DNA of 33,303 nt from assembly GCA_947629715.1 (NCBI GenBank), contig CANRET010000022.1, forward strand, positions 1-33,303, in the 5' to 3' direction. Made by a program: the position numbers and the translations under genes. Of the stretch, positions 7,517-15,619 are shown in pieces; position 1 is the first letter of the stretch, and every line of letters begins with the position of its first letter. The notes beneath the pieces were generated by a model. That model was given only the letters and a program-made list of their open reading frames with translations. It searched no databases and was not told the origin of the DNA. The DNA is from an uncultured Akkermansia sp. GTDB taxonomy: Bacteria > Verrucomicrobiota > Verrucomicrobiia > Verrucomicrobiales > Akkermansiaceae.

Positions 7517-9370
7517 TCAGGCGAGGTCTTCCTCGATGCGCAGGTTATCGATGATGTACTGGCGACGCTCATCGGAATTGTCGCCCATGTAGAAGCGCAG
7601 CACATCGCGCAGATTATGGGCGTTTTCCAGCGTAACAGAGTGCAGGCGAATGTCCTCTCCGATGAAGTTTTTGAACTCTTGCGGAGAAATTTCACCGAGC
7701 CCTTTGAATCGGGTAATTTCCGGGGTCTTGCCGAGCTTTTTCACGGCGCGGTCGCGTTCGGCTTCCGAGTAACAGTAGATGGTCTTTTGTCTGTTGCGTA
7801 CACGGAAAAGAGGAGTTTGCAGGATAAAGAGGTGACCCTCTCGGATGAGCTCCGGGAAGTACTGAATGAAAAAGGTGAGCATGAGCAGACGAATGTGCAT
7901 GCCGTCCACATCAGCATCCGTGGCGATGATGACCTTGTTGTAGCGCAAGTCATCAATGGATTTGTCGATATTGAGGGCGAGATGCAGAAAATCGAGCTCC
8001 TCGTTGCGCTTCTCCTCAAAGAGCGCGGACTTGTTCATGCCGTAGCTATTGGCTGGTTTACCGCGCAGGGAAAAGACAGCCTGGGTTTCGGCATCGCGCG
8101 CGGTTGTGATGGAGCCGGAGGCCGAGTCTCCCTCGGTGATGAAGAGCATAGTCTCCTCGGCGCGCTTGTGTTTGGAATCGTAATGCACGCGGCAGTCGCG
8201 CAGTTTTTTGGTGTGAATTTTCGCTTTTTTTGCGCGTTCTTTGGCAATTTTGCCCGTCACGCCGGCCACTTCCTTGCGCGTCTTTTCGTTCTCCTTGATT
8301 TTATCCTCAATGGCGGCGGCAATGTCCGGATGACGGTGCAGGTAGTTATCCAGCTCCTTAGCCAGAAAATTGCTCACGAAGGTGCGAATGGTTTCCTTGC
8401 CAGGGCCCATCGTATTGCTGCCGAGCTTCGTCTTGGTCTGCGATTCAAAGACGGGCTCAATCACTTTCACGCTGATGGCCGCCTCAATGCAAGCGCGGGT
8501 GTCGGCGGCCTCGTAATTCTTTTTGTAAAAGTTTTGCAGAGTCTTGGCGATGGCCTCTTTAAAGGCGTTCTGGTGCGTGCCTCCCATGGTGGTATGCTGT
8601 CCGTTCACGAAAGAGTAATACGACTCGCCGTAGGAATCTCCATGCGTGATCACCACCTCAATGTCGTCTCCCACCAAATGAATCGGCTCGTAGAGCGGCT
8701 CGGCGCTCATTTCTTCGCGCAGCAGGTCGAGCAGTCCGTTCTTGGAGGAAAAGCTTTTGCCGTTGAAGACGATGGTGAGACCGGTATTCAGGTAGCAGTA
8801 ATAACGGCACATGCGCTCCACAAACTCGAAATTGAAAGCTGCATCCTCCGGGAAAATCGTGCGATCCACCAGAAAGCGGACACGTGTTCCATCCAGTTCC
8901 TTGGTTTTGGCGGTTGAATCGCTGCCTTTCACCTTTACTCCCTCGCGGAAGACGATCGTGCGAGTTTTGCCGCCGCGACAGGACTGCACTGTGAATTCCG
9001 AGGAGAGGGCGTTCACCGCTTTGATGCCTACGCCGTTGAGTCCTACAGATTTCTTGAAAGCTTCGCCATCGTACTTTCCGCCGGTGTTGATTTGCGCTGC
9101 GCATTCGTAGAGCTTGCCCAAGGGAATGCCGCGTCCGAAGTCGCGCACTTCGCAGGTTCCGTCCTCGCTTATGTTGATGACGATTTTCTTGCCGTTGCCC
9201 ATCACGAACTCGTCAATCGAGTTGTCGATCACCTCCTTAAGCAACACGTAAAGTCCGTGGTCTGACGCTGAGCCATTCCCCAAACTTCCGATGTACATGC
9301 CCGGACGCAGCCGTATGTGCTCCCGCCAATCCAGCGTTTTGATGTCTTCCTCCGTGTAATTGTTCTCCAT
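7517..9370 (-). CDS. parE: DNA topoisomerase IV subunit B (type IIA, GyrB/ParE family)
   Basis: 617-aa ATPase/TOPRIM subunit of a type IIA topoisomerase. GHKL ATPase motifs: EVIDNSIDE (46-54), DFGRGIP (77-83), [14 protein letters not shown] (110-123). The transducer-domain lysine loop is QTKTKLG (311-317). TOPRIM motifs: EGDSASGS (413-420) and DADVDGMH (485-492). The C-terminal [12 protein letters not shown] block is present. Length and the absence of the proteobacterial GyrB insertion fit a short ParE/GyrB2 type, as in Bacteroidetes and Verrucomicrobia; ParE rather than GyrB is a judgement. No parC/gyrA partner is in the window. A consensus promoter sits just upstream, and the gene heads an operon with the histidine phosphatase and mscL. 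Confidence 0.93.
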   Translation of the reverse strand: MENNYTEEDIKTLDWREHIRLRPGMYIGSLGNGSASDHGLYVLLKEVIDNSIDEFVMGNGKKIVINISEDGTCEVRDFGRGIPLGKLYECAAQINTGGKYDGEAFKKSVGLNGVGIKAVNALSSEFTVQSCRGGKTRTIVFREGVKVKGSDSTAKTKELDGTRVRFLVDRTIFPEDAAFNFEFVERMCRYYCYLNTGLTIVFNGKSFSSKNGLLDLLREEMSAEPLYEPIHLVGDDIEVVITHGDSYGESYYSFVNGQHTTMGGTHQNAFKEAIAKTLQNFYKKNYEAADTRACIEAAISVKVIEPVFESQTKTKLGSNTMGPGKETIRTFVSNFLAKELDNYLHRHPDIAAAIEDKIKENEKTRKEVAGVTGKIAKERAKKAKIHTKKLRDCRVHYDSKHKRAEETMLFITEGDSASGSITTARDAETQAVFSLRGKPANSYGMNKSALFEEKRNEELDFLHLALNIDKSIDDLRYNKVIIATDADVDGMHIRLLMLTFFIQYFPELIREGHLFILQTPLFRVRNRQKTIYCYSEAERDRAVKKLGKTPEITRFKGLGEISPQEFKNFIGEDIRLHSVTLENAHNLRDVLRFYMGDNSDERRQYIIDNLRIEEDLA

Positions 9371-9384
9371 GGTTGCTCCAGCCC

Positions 9385-9413
9385 ATTGTACCCGTGAACA
9401 TGCAACTTGTCAA
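9385..9413 (-). promoter_or_regulatory. strong sigma70 promoter of parE
   Basis: On the minus strand, TTGACA (9413-9408) and TACAAT (9390-9385) are separated by 17 bases: a perfect -35 and a 5/6 -10. The predicted start is about 9378, leaving only about 8 bases before the parE ATG at 9370. This is the best promoter match in the window. Confidence 0.75.
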
Positions 9414-9447
9414 TGAGAGCGCAATGTCTGGCAAAAGAGCATCATCA

Positions 9448-9488
9448 TTTCTTTCTTTACATCGCGTTCGTAATTTGCTAGAAAGAAA
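9448..9488 (+). promoter_or_regulatory. galK promoter bracketed by an inverted repeat
   Basis: TTTACA (9456-9461), a 17-base spacer and TAGAAA (9479-9484) form a promoter with an extended -10 (TGC directly upstream). The predicted start is about 9491, four bases before the galK ATG. The inverted repeat TTTCTTTCT (9448-9456) / AGAAAGAAA (9480-9488) has one arm touching the -35 and the other overlapping the -10, so a bound repressor could occlude the promoter. Regulation by galactose is inference. Confidence 0.5.
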
Positions 9489-9494
9489 GCGCGT

Positions 9495-10676
9495 ATGGAT
9501 TTGGAGCAACGAAGTATCACAGTCGATTCCCTTCTGCCTCTCTTTGAAAAGAGTTTCGGGCACCAACCTTCTGTCATTGCCGCAGCCCCGGGGCGCGTGA
9601 ACCTTATCGGTGAACACACCGATTACAACAGCGGATTTGTGCTGCCTATGGCGCTGGAGATGATTAATGCTGTGACCGTGGCTCCCTCGCCCACCGGCAG
9701 GCACCGCTGGATCGGTTCCCCGGGAGACGGCATCATTGAACTTTCCGCCGGGGAGGTTTCTCAGCCCGGCGATCCTTTCTGGAGCAACTACGTGCGAGGC
9801 GTTATTTGCATGCTTGAGCGTCGTGGGGTGAAGGTGCCGCCGGTAGATATGTTGGTGGACTCTAATGTGCCACGCGGGGGCGGCCTGTCTTCTTCCGCCG
9901 CCTTTGAAGTCTCGGTTTGCACGGCTTTGGCTGCTCTTTGCGGAGCTGATGTGCCGCCTACTGAGCGCGCTCTGATAGGTCAGCTAACAGAACATGAGTT
10001 TGTGAATGTTCCCTGCGGCATCATGGATCAATTTATCTCGGCCAACGGGAAAAAAGACCATGCTCTCATGCTGGATTGCAAGGATCTGAGTTATCGCCAC
10101 ATTCCCATGACCGATCCCAACGTCAGTGTGCTTGTTATTGATTCTGCTGTCAAGCATTCTCTGGCGGATGGAGGCTATGCTGCGCGTCGCAAAAACTGTG
10201 AGGACGCCTGCGGAGTTCTTGGTGTACAATCCCTGCGTGAGGCTACGCTGGAGATGCTTGAACAACACAAGAATCGCCTCGGCGACCTGTGCTACCGGCG
10301 TGCCCGTCATGTGGTGGGGGAGAACCTGCGCGTAGCAGCTTTTGCAGATGCCCTGCAACGCGGGGATTGGGAAACTGCCGGCATTGCCATGCGAGGCTCG
10401 CATGCTTCCCTGCGCGATGACTTCGAAGTCTCCTGCGCCGAGGTCGATACCTTGGTAGGACTCAGCTACACCATCCCCTCTGCTGAGTCTGTGTACGGTG
10501 CGCGCATCACTGGCGGGGGCTTCGGCGGTTGCATCGTGGCGCTCGTGAAGAGCAATGCGGTGGAACAGGTAGCGCACGAGATGCTTGAAGGCTACCGCGA
10601 GGCTCTCGGTATTGAAACGACCTATATTGTCACTCGCCCCGGTCAGGGGGCCCGTCTCCTTTTCCACGAAAAATAA
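9495..10676 (+). CDS. galK: galactokinase
   Basis: GalK of 393 aa, a GHMP kinase that phosphorylates alpha-D-galactose to galactose-1-phosphate, the first Leloir step. Motifs: galactokinase signature GRVNLIGEHTDYN (33-45), ATP-binding GGGLSSSAA (128-136), catalytic Asp178 in CGIMDQF, and the C-terminal glycine-rich ARITGGGFGGC near residue 340. Length is normal. The gene is divergent from parE and starts an apparent two-gene unit with the SGLT-like symporter 39 bases downstream, a coherent uptake-plus-phosphorylation module. galT and galE are not in the window. Confidence 0.96.
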   Translation: MDLEQRSITVDSLLPLFEKSFGHQPSVIAAAPGRVNLIGEHTDYNSGFVLPMALEMINAVTVAPSPTGRHRWIGSPGDGIIELSAGEVSQPGDPFWSNYVRGVICMLERRGVKVPPVDMLVDSNVPRGGGLSSSAAFEVSVCTALAALCGADVPPTERALIGQLTEHEFVNVPCGIMDQFISANGKKDHALMLDCKDLSYRHIPMTDPNVSVLVIDSAVKHSLADGGYAARRKNCEDACGVLGVQSLREATLEMLEQHKNRLGDLCYRRARHVVGENLRVAAFADALQRGDWETAGIAMRGSHASLRDDFEVSCAEVDTLVGLSYTIPSAESVYGARITGGGFGGCIVALVKSNAVEQVAHEMLEGYREALGIETTYIVTRPGQGARLLFHEK

Positions 10677-10715
10677 CTTTTCCCCCATTTCATTCAACCT
10701 CTCCTCAGCTTACCT

Positions 10716-12902
10716 ATGAAAAAGCTCGCAACAGTACTAACTCTCTCAGCACTTGCCTGTTGTACGGCCGCTGCACAAGAAATTTCCGCCCCCCAGGCAG
10801 TGAATGTGCTGCCGGTTTGGGAAATGGTCGTCTTTTGCCTGGTGGTGGTCGGTGTCATCGGCCTGGGCATCTGGAAATCCGGCGATTCAGGCTCCTCAGA
10901 AACCGGCGAGGCTACCGGCGGGGCTGAGGGCTATTTCTTGGCGGGACGCGGACTGAGCTGGTGGCTCGTGGGCTTCTCCCTCATTGCTGCCAACATTTCT
11001 ACTGAGCAATTTGTGGGTACGAGCGGCAAGGCTGCCAACTGGGTCGGTCTCGCCATTGCGGGGTATGAGTGGCTCGCCGCCATTGTACTGGTCATTGTGG
11101 CTTTCACCTTCCTGCCCATGCTCCTCAAACGCGGCGTGTACACCATTCCCCAATTTTTGGAGGAGCGTTACAATGGAGCTGCTCGCACTATCATGGCAGT
11201 CGCCAATCTCGTCATTCTCGTGGGTGTTCCCACCGCCGGAGTCATCTTCGCCGGGGCCAAGGTGGTGTCCGGTTACTTCGATCTCTCCATGGCCACGGGC
11301 TGTATCATCATCGGCGCCTGCGCTACGATCTACGTGTTTGTCGGCGGTCTGAAAGCCTGCGCGTGGACGGATCTCATCTGGGGCGCCGCACTCATTGTTG
11401 GCGGTGGCGTGGTGGCGTGGTTTGCCCTTGATGCCATCGGTTCTGCTGACCCCAATGAACTTATTAAGACTGCTTCCGCCACATCCGGAGCCACCGTAGA
11501 TTCTCTCAGCAACGCCTCCGGCATTGAGCGCTTTCTTGCCCTTAACGGAGGCGATGCCATCACCGCTACCAACGCCGTGGGCGGCAAGCTGCACATGATT
11601 CGCCCGGCGGACGATGGAGAAATCCCATGGACCGCACTTTGCCTTGGCCTTTGGATTCCCAACTTTTTCTACTGGGGCCTTAATCAGTACATCATGCAGC
11701 GCACTCTCGCCTCCAAGAGCTTGGCCGAAGGGCAAATGGGCGTGGTCTTTGCCGCCGGACTCAAGCTGCTCATCCCCTTTGTGGTCCTCATCCCCGGCAT
11801 CCTTGCCTACAATCTGTACCGCGATGACATGCGTGTCGGCGCTGAGCAGAAGATGCAGGCCGTGCTCGCCACTGCCCAAAAAGCCGAGCAAGCAGGCAAG
11901 AAACCGCTCTACAATGTCACGGCGGATTTTCTGATGACCGATGTGGAGAAGGGGATAGGGCTCATCGCGCGCAACGTGGATACCGCTGCCACTCCTGAAC
12001 AAGCTGCCGCTGTCAGAGAGCTTGAGGACGACTTGGCGCGCGTGTTCACGGTGCAAGAGCTCGATAACACGACGCCTCAGCTCTTCGATGTAGCCAAGAA
12101 ACACGGCGTTGCCATCCCGGAAAGCGCTTCGACTACTCATGGCAAAATCACTGTGGTGGCTGCTGCTGTCGCAGCTAAGCTCGCCCGTGCGAATGGAGAC
12201 ATCCTTGCAACAAAAGCTGCGGATGCAGCCTTTGTGACAACGGAAGCCATCGGCGGGTACGACTACGACTCAGCTTTCGGCACACTGCTCAAGCGGCTTC
12301 TGCCGGGCACAGGCTGGGCCTGGTTCGTTCTGGCAGCCCTCTTCGGGGCAGTGGTCAGTTCGCTGGCGTCCATGCTCAACTCCGCCTCCACCCTTTTCAC
12401 CATGGACATCTACAACAAGCTGCGCAAATCCGCTTCCCAGAGTGAGCTGGTGGGCATCGGCAAGCTCGGCGTGTTAGTCTTTGCGAGCGTCGCCCTCTGG
12501 CTCGCTATCTTCCTGTCGGACAAGCTGGACAGCATCTTCAGCTACATCCAGGAGTTCCAAGGCTTCCTGAGCCCGGGTGCACTGGCAGTATTCATCTTCG
12601 GCTTCTTCGTGCCTAAGTGCCCGCGCTATTTTGGCTGGCTGGGCATCGCCATCAACGTGGCGGAGTACGGTTTACTCAAGGAATGCTACCCTGAGCTGGC
12701 TTTCCTGAATCGCATGGCCGTCTGCCTCATCACGATCCTCATTGTGGGCGCCATTCTTACCCTCATCCACCACTTGCGTGGCGGGGAAGCTGTGCGCCTC
12801 ACCGACAAGGGCATTATCAAGATGGAAAGCTCAACCCGTGCCAAGGCCTTCGGCTGGGTAGTGGTGTTGCTCACCGTTGCTCTCTACATCATCTTCTGGT
12901 AA
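10716..12902 (+). CDS. vSGLT-like sodium/sugar (probably galactose) symporter
   Basis: Solute:sodium symporter of 728 aa, close in sequence to the Vibrio Na+/galactose transporter vSGLT. The residues that contact galactose there have counterparts: Gln98 (STEQFVG), Glu118 (YEWLAA), Asn316 (NFFYWGLNQY, with gate Tyr319), Lys350 and Gln612 (YIQEFQG). AVVSSLASMLNSASTLFTMD (545-564) matches the helix with Na+-site serines. There are two oddities. The N-terminus looks like a cleavable signal peptide (MKKLATVLTLSALACCTAAAQ), compatible with an outside N-terminus. About 160 residues (369-528) fill the external loop that is about 40 residues in vSGLT. The adjoining galK supports galactose as substrate. 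The substrate call is inference; family membership is clear. Confidence 0.93.
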   Translation: MKKLATVLTLSALACCTAAAQEISAPQAVNVLPVWEMVVFCLVVVGVIGLGIWKSGDSGSSETGEATGGAEGYFLAGRGLSWWLVGFSLIAANISTEQFVGTSGKAANWVGLAIAGYEWLAAIVLVIVAFTFLPMLLKRGVYTIPQFLEERYNGAARTIMAVANLVILVGVPTAGVIFAGAKVVSGYFDLSMATGCIIIGACATIYVFVGGLKACAWTDLIWGAALIVGGGVVAWFALDAIGSADPNELIKTASATSGATVDSLSNASGIERFLALNGGDAITATNAVGGKLHMIRPADDGEIPWTALCLGLWIPNFFYWGLNQYIMQRTLASKSLAEGQMGVVFAAGLKLLIPFVVLIPGILAYNLYRDDMRVGAEQKMQAVLATAQKAEQAGKKPLYNVTADFLMTDVEKGIGLIARNVDTAATPEQAAAVRELEDDLARVFTVQELDNTTPQLFDVAKKHGVAIPESASTTHGKITVVAAAVAAKLARANGDILATKAADAAFVTTEAIGGYDYDSAFGTLLKRLLPGTGWAWFVLAALFGAVVSSLASMLNSASTLFTMDIYNKLRKSASQSELVGIGKLGVLVFASVALWLAIFLSDKLDSIFSYIQEFQGFLSPGALAVFIFGFFVPKCPRYFGWLGIAINVAEYGLLKECYPELAFLNRMAVCLITILIVGAILTLIHHLRGGEAVRLTDKGIIKMESSTRAKAFGWVVVLLTVALYIIFW

Positions 12903-12911
12903 GCATGACAT

Positions 12912-12940
12912 GCCGGCGGCTTTCCCCAAAGCAGCGGCAA
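12912..12940. terminator. hairpin between convergent symporter and sufS genes
   Basis: TGCCG (12912-12916) pairs with CGGCA (12936-12940), and GCTTT (12920-12924) pairs with AAAGC (12929-12933) around a CCCC loop, with a small internal loop between. No T-run follows on either strand, so a bidirectional terminator role is only suggested by its place between converging genes. Confidence 0.35.
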
Positions 12941-12993
12941 AAGCAAAGAGCAGAACGTGTGTGCTGCTAGCGACCTTGGCTCCGATTCTTTGC

Positions 12994-14196
12994 TCAGCGG
13001 AGCATGGCGAGGGCTTTTTGGACAGAAGACAGCGCGCGCCGTACATCATCCGAATTATTGTAGAGAGCTACGGAGAAGCGTGTTGTTCCGGTGATGCCGA
13101 GGGATTGCATGAGGGGTTGGCAGCAGTGGTGTCCGGTACGCACGGCGATGTTCATTTGGTCGAGCAATGAGCCAAGATCGTAGTGATGGACGTCAGGTAT
13201 GTGGATGGATACAAGCGAACCGCGCGAAGCATTGCCACCAAGCAACTGCACTTGAGGAAGCTGTTGCAGACCCTCACAGAGTTCATGCATCAGTTTCGCT
13301 TCATGCTCACGAATGGCGGGCAGACCGATGCGCTGTACGTAGCTGAGGGCTTCTGCGAGCGCGATATTACCGCCGATGTTGGGAGTGCCTGCTTCAAACT
13401 TGAAGGGAAGTTTGTTGTAAGAGGTGTGCGTGAAAGTGACCTGGCTAATCATTTCTCCGCCGCTTTTCCAAGGAGGAAGCCTGTCGAGCAATTCTTCGCG
13501 TCCCCACAGGGCGCCGGTAGCTGTGGGTGCGTACACTTTGTGTCCGGAAAAAGCGAAAAAGTCGCAACCGAGCGTTTTCACGTTCACCTCTTCATGGGCC
13601 ACGCTCTGCGCCCCATCGAGCAGGACGAGCGCTCCGGCATCATGAGCCGCTTTCGTGATGTCCTCCACCGGCAGACGCAATCCCAGTGCGTTGGAGATCA
13701 CCGGCACGGCTACCACACGCGTTCGCTTGCTGAGCATGCTCAGGAAGGCGGGCATATCGAAGAATAGCTCGGGGGTGAGAGGGACGGGTTTCAGGTTGGC
13801 TCCCCTGCGCTCGCAGAGCATCTGCCATGGTACAATGTTAGAGTGGTGCGCATCGGTTGGCACCAAAATTTCATCTCCGGCTTTCACGATATCGGTGAGA
13901 GCGAGTGTCTGTGCAACGAGGTTGATGCCTTCGGTGCAGCCAGAGGTAAAGACGATTTCCCTCTCCGACGGGGCGTGAAGGAATCGGGCAACAGAACTGC
14001 GGGCAGCTTCGTGGGCGTCGGTAGCCTCACGACTCAGGCGGTGGGCGCCTCGGTGGACGTTGGCGTTGAAAAACTCGTAGAAGCGGCGCGCGGCGTCCAG
14101 CACACATGCAGGCTTTTGAGTGGTTGCGGCGTTGTCGAGGTATATCGGTGCATTATGCGCTGCATGGAAGAAAGGGAAGTCATCGCGAGCATTCAT
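12994..14196 (-). CDS. sufS: cysteine desulfurase, SufS type
   Basis: Group II cysteine desulfurase of 400 aa. This PLP enzyme takes sulfur from cysteine as a persulfide for Fe-S cluster assembly. PLP-site residues: ASP-type Asp195 in LLDGAQS, Schiff-base Lys220 in FSGHKVY, and the HHSN motif (117-120). The active-site loop RTGHHCCQP holds catalytic Cys358; the next residue, usually Ala, is a second Cys here. The ATG overlaps the stop of the upstream unknown gene (ATGA, 14193-14196), so translation is probably coupled. No sufBCD or sufE/U is in the window, unusual for a sufS that normally sits in a suf operon. Confidence 0.94.
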   Translation of the reverse strand: MNARDDFPFFHAAHNAPIYLDNAATTQKPACVLDAARRFYEFFNANVHRGAHRLSREATDAHEAARSSVARFLHAPSEREIVFTSGCTEGINLVAQTLALTDIVKAGDEILVPTDAHHSNIVPWQMLCERRGANLKPVPLTPELFFDMPAFLSMLSKRTRVVAVPVISNALGLRLPVEDITKAAHDAGALVLLDGAQSVAHEEVNVKTLGCDFFAFSGHKVYAPTATGALWGREELLDRLPPWKSGGEMISQVTFTHTSYNKLPFKFEAGTPNIGGNIALAEALSYVQRIGLPAIREHEAKLMHELCEGLQQLPQVQLLGGNASRGSLVSIHIPDVHHYDLGSLLDQMNIAVRTGHHCCQPLMQSLGITGTTRFSVALYNNSDDVRRALSSVQKALAMLR

Positions 14197-15605
14197 GAGC
14201 TATGGCCTCCTTTCAGGTGTTCAGCCATGCAATGGGCCTGTTCGGGGACGTATTCCTTCCACTGCTCATCGCCCTCGTTGATCATGCGCACAATGTCGCG
14301 GGGCGTGCGCGTGAGGAGTTTTTGGTTAAAATAGGGAACTTCTACAATGCTTCCGTTTTCCATGAGGTGCATGTACAGGAAGCGGTATTTTTCCGGCGGG
14401 CGATAGGTGCCGGCAGTGACGAACTCGCCACTGCTGCGGTTAATCCATGGGGTGACGTAGCACTTGGTTTGGTTCAGGAAGATGTGTGCCATGCTGCCCA
14501 AGATACCGCCCGGCAAGTCAGCTGCCCATTTTTCCTTGAAAAGTTCGTGGAGCAAGCCGATAGAGAGCGCAATGGCCACTGGCTCCTTGGTAAACTGATT
14601 GAGCAAAGTGGAGATGCGGTGGAAGTGCGTGATGTTAGTCACCAGAACGGTTTTCCTCAGTGCAGAGAGAGCATCTACGCGGTCGAGAAAGTCGAGAAGA
14701 TCCACTTCTTCGCCGCGCAAAAGGTTAGAGAGCGATATCTCACAGATATCGATTTCGCGTTCGCGCTGCTCAGGAGTTAAGCCGGAACAGAACTTGGCGC
14801 GCACGCTGTCCATCATCTCCAGGTGGATGTTGCACAGAGGCATAAAACTGCCGCGCATCAGCACAATGGGACGTTTGTAAAGGAAATCGCTGGGCTGTTG
14901 CACGGAGTTGTCCTCCGGGCAGAAAAGTGTGGCTTCCGAGAGTCCGCTGCGCACCAGTTGCAAGGCGAGGATACGGTTGTCGAACATGCTGAAGCCGTTG
15001 CCGGAGAAGCGCATCAGGTCCACTTCGTAAAGACTTCGGTCGAGATTTTCGCCGACGCAACGCACAAACTCCTCCATGCGTTCCCGTTTGTAAAAAAGGG
15101 CGTAGAGCAGGTTGACGCCGAGGATGCCGAGGACGCGTTTTTGAACCTCTTGGTCCGGGACGATGAGGCGCACGTGCATGATGAGATCACTCGGAGGGGC
15201 GCCGGGCTTGAGCTGAAAGCGCACGCCGATCCACGCGGCCCAAGGCCCGTTATCTTTATAGCCCTTGCATTTGGCGGTATTGCAGAAAGAGAAGAAGCAG
15301 GTGTTGGCGCCGCGTTTTTCGCCCAACCGGTCAATAAGCTGCGAATATTCATAATCCATCATTTGGCGAAGTCTCTCCTCAGAGACGTAACGCTGCACGG
15401 AACCGTAGAGCGTATCGCTCACAGTCATGTCATAGGCTGAGATGGTCTTTGCCACCGTACCGGCGGCGCCGGAGGAGCGGAAGAACCAGTTGGCCGTTTC
15501 CTGTCCGGCGCCGATTTCTGCAAACGCGCCGTAGAAGGAATCATCCATGTTGATGAAGAAAGCTTTCTCTTGTGTGGCAGCTAAAGTTTGGAATTCAGTG
15601 GCCAT
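14193..15605 (-). CDS. conserved protein of unknown function, 470 aa
   Basis: Soluble 470-aa protein with no signal peptide or membrane segment. From memory it resembles a widespread uncharacterised bacterial family whose N-terminus reads like YGAFAEIGAGQE...GAAGTVAKTISAYDM, and which is sometimes given doubtful names such as TonB-dependent receptor. That name does not fit a cytoplasmic protein. Other conserved-looking blocks are YVSEERLRQMMDYEYSQL (73-90), ERLGEKRGA-like RLGEKRGA (93-100), LGVNLLYALFY and VLMRGSF. Cysteines 103, 108 and 113 form a C-x4-C-x4-C cluster. It lies between a class A PBP (14-base gap) and sufS (4-base overlap). A tie to sulfur or cofactor metabolism is only inferred from sufS. 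Confidence 0.85.
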   Translation of the reverse strand: MATEFQTLAATQEKAFFINMDDSFYGAFAEIGAGQETANWFFRSSGAAGTVAKTISAYDMTVSDTLYGSVQRYVSEERLRQMMDYEYSQLIDRLGEKRGANTCFFSFCNTAKCKGYKDNGPWAAWIGVRFQLKPGAPPSDLIMHVRLIVPDQEVQKRVLGILGVNLLYALFYKRERMEEFVRCVGENLDRSLYEVDLMRFSGNGFSMFDNRILALQLVRSGLSEATLFCPEDNSVQQPSDFLYKRPIVLMRGSFMPLCNIHLEMMDSVRAKFCSGLTPEQREREIDICEISLSNLLRGEEVDLLDFLDRVDALSALRKTVLVTNITHFHRISTLLNQFTKEPVAIALSIGLLHELFKEKWAADLPGGILGSMAHIFLNQTKCYVTPWINRSSGEFVTAGTYRPPEKYRFLYMHLMENGSIVEVPYFNQKLLTRTPRDIVRMINEGDEQWKEYVPEQAHCMAEHLKGGHSS

Positions 15606-15619
15606 GGTGGGAAGGGTGT

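Noticed and set aside
7504-7695. N-terminal extension of the histidine phosphatase frame
   Set aside because: It lies in another frame of parE, and ATG 7503 puts the RHG motif at the expected distance from the N-terminus.
7388-8917. 509-codon plus-strand open frame opposite the histidine phosphatase and parE
   Set aside because: It spans two confidently identified minus-strand genes and mirrors their codon pattern; it has no recognisable domain.
10896-12140. 414-codon minus-strand open frame inside the symporter gene
   Set aside because: The composition is typical of an antisense shadow, and the plus-strand protein matches vSGLT throughout.
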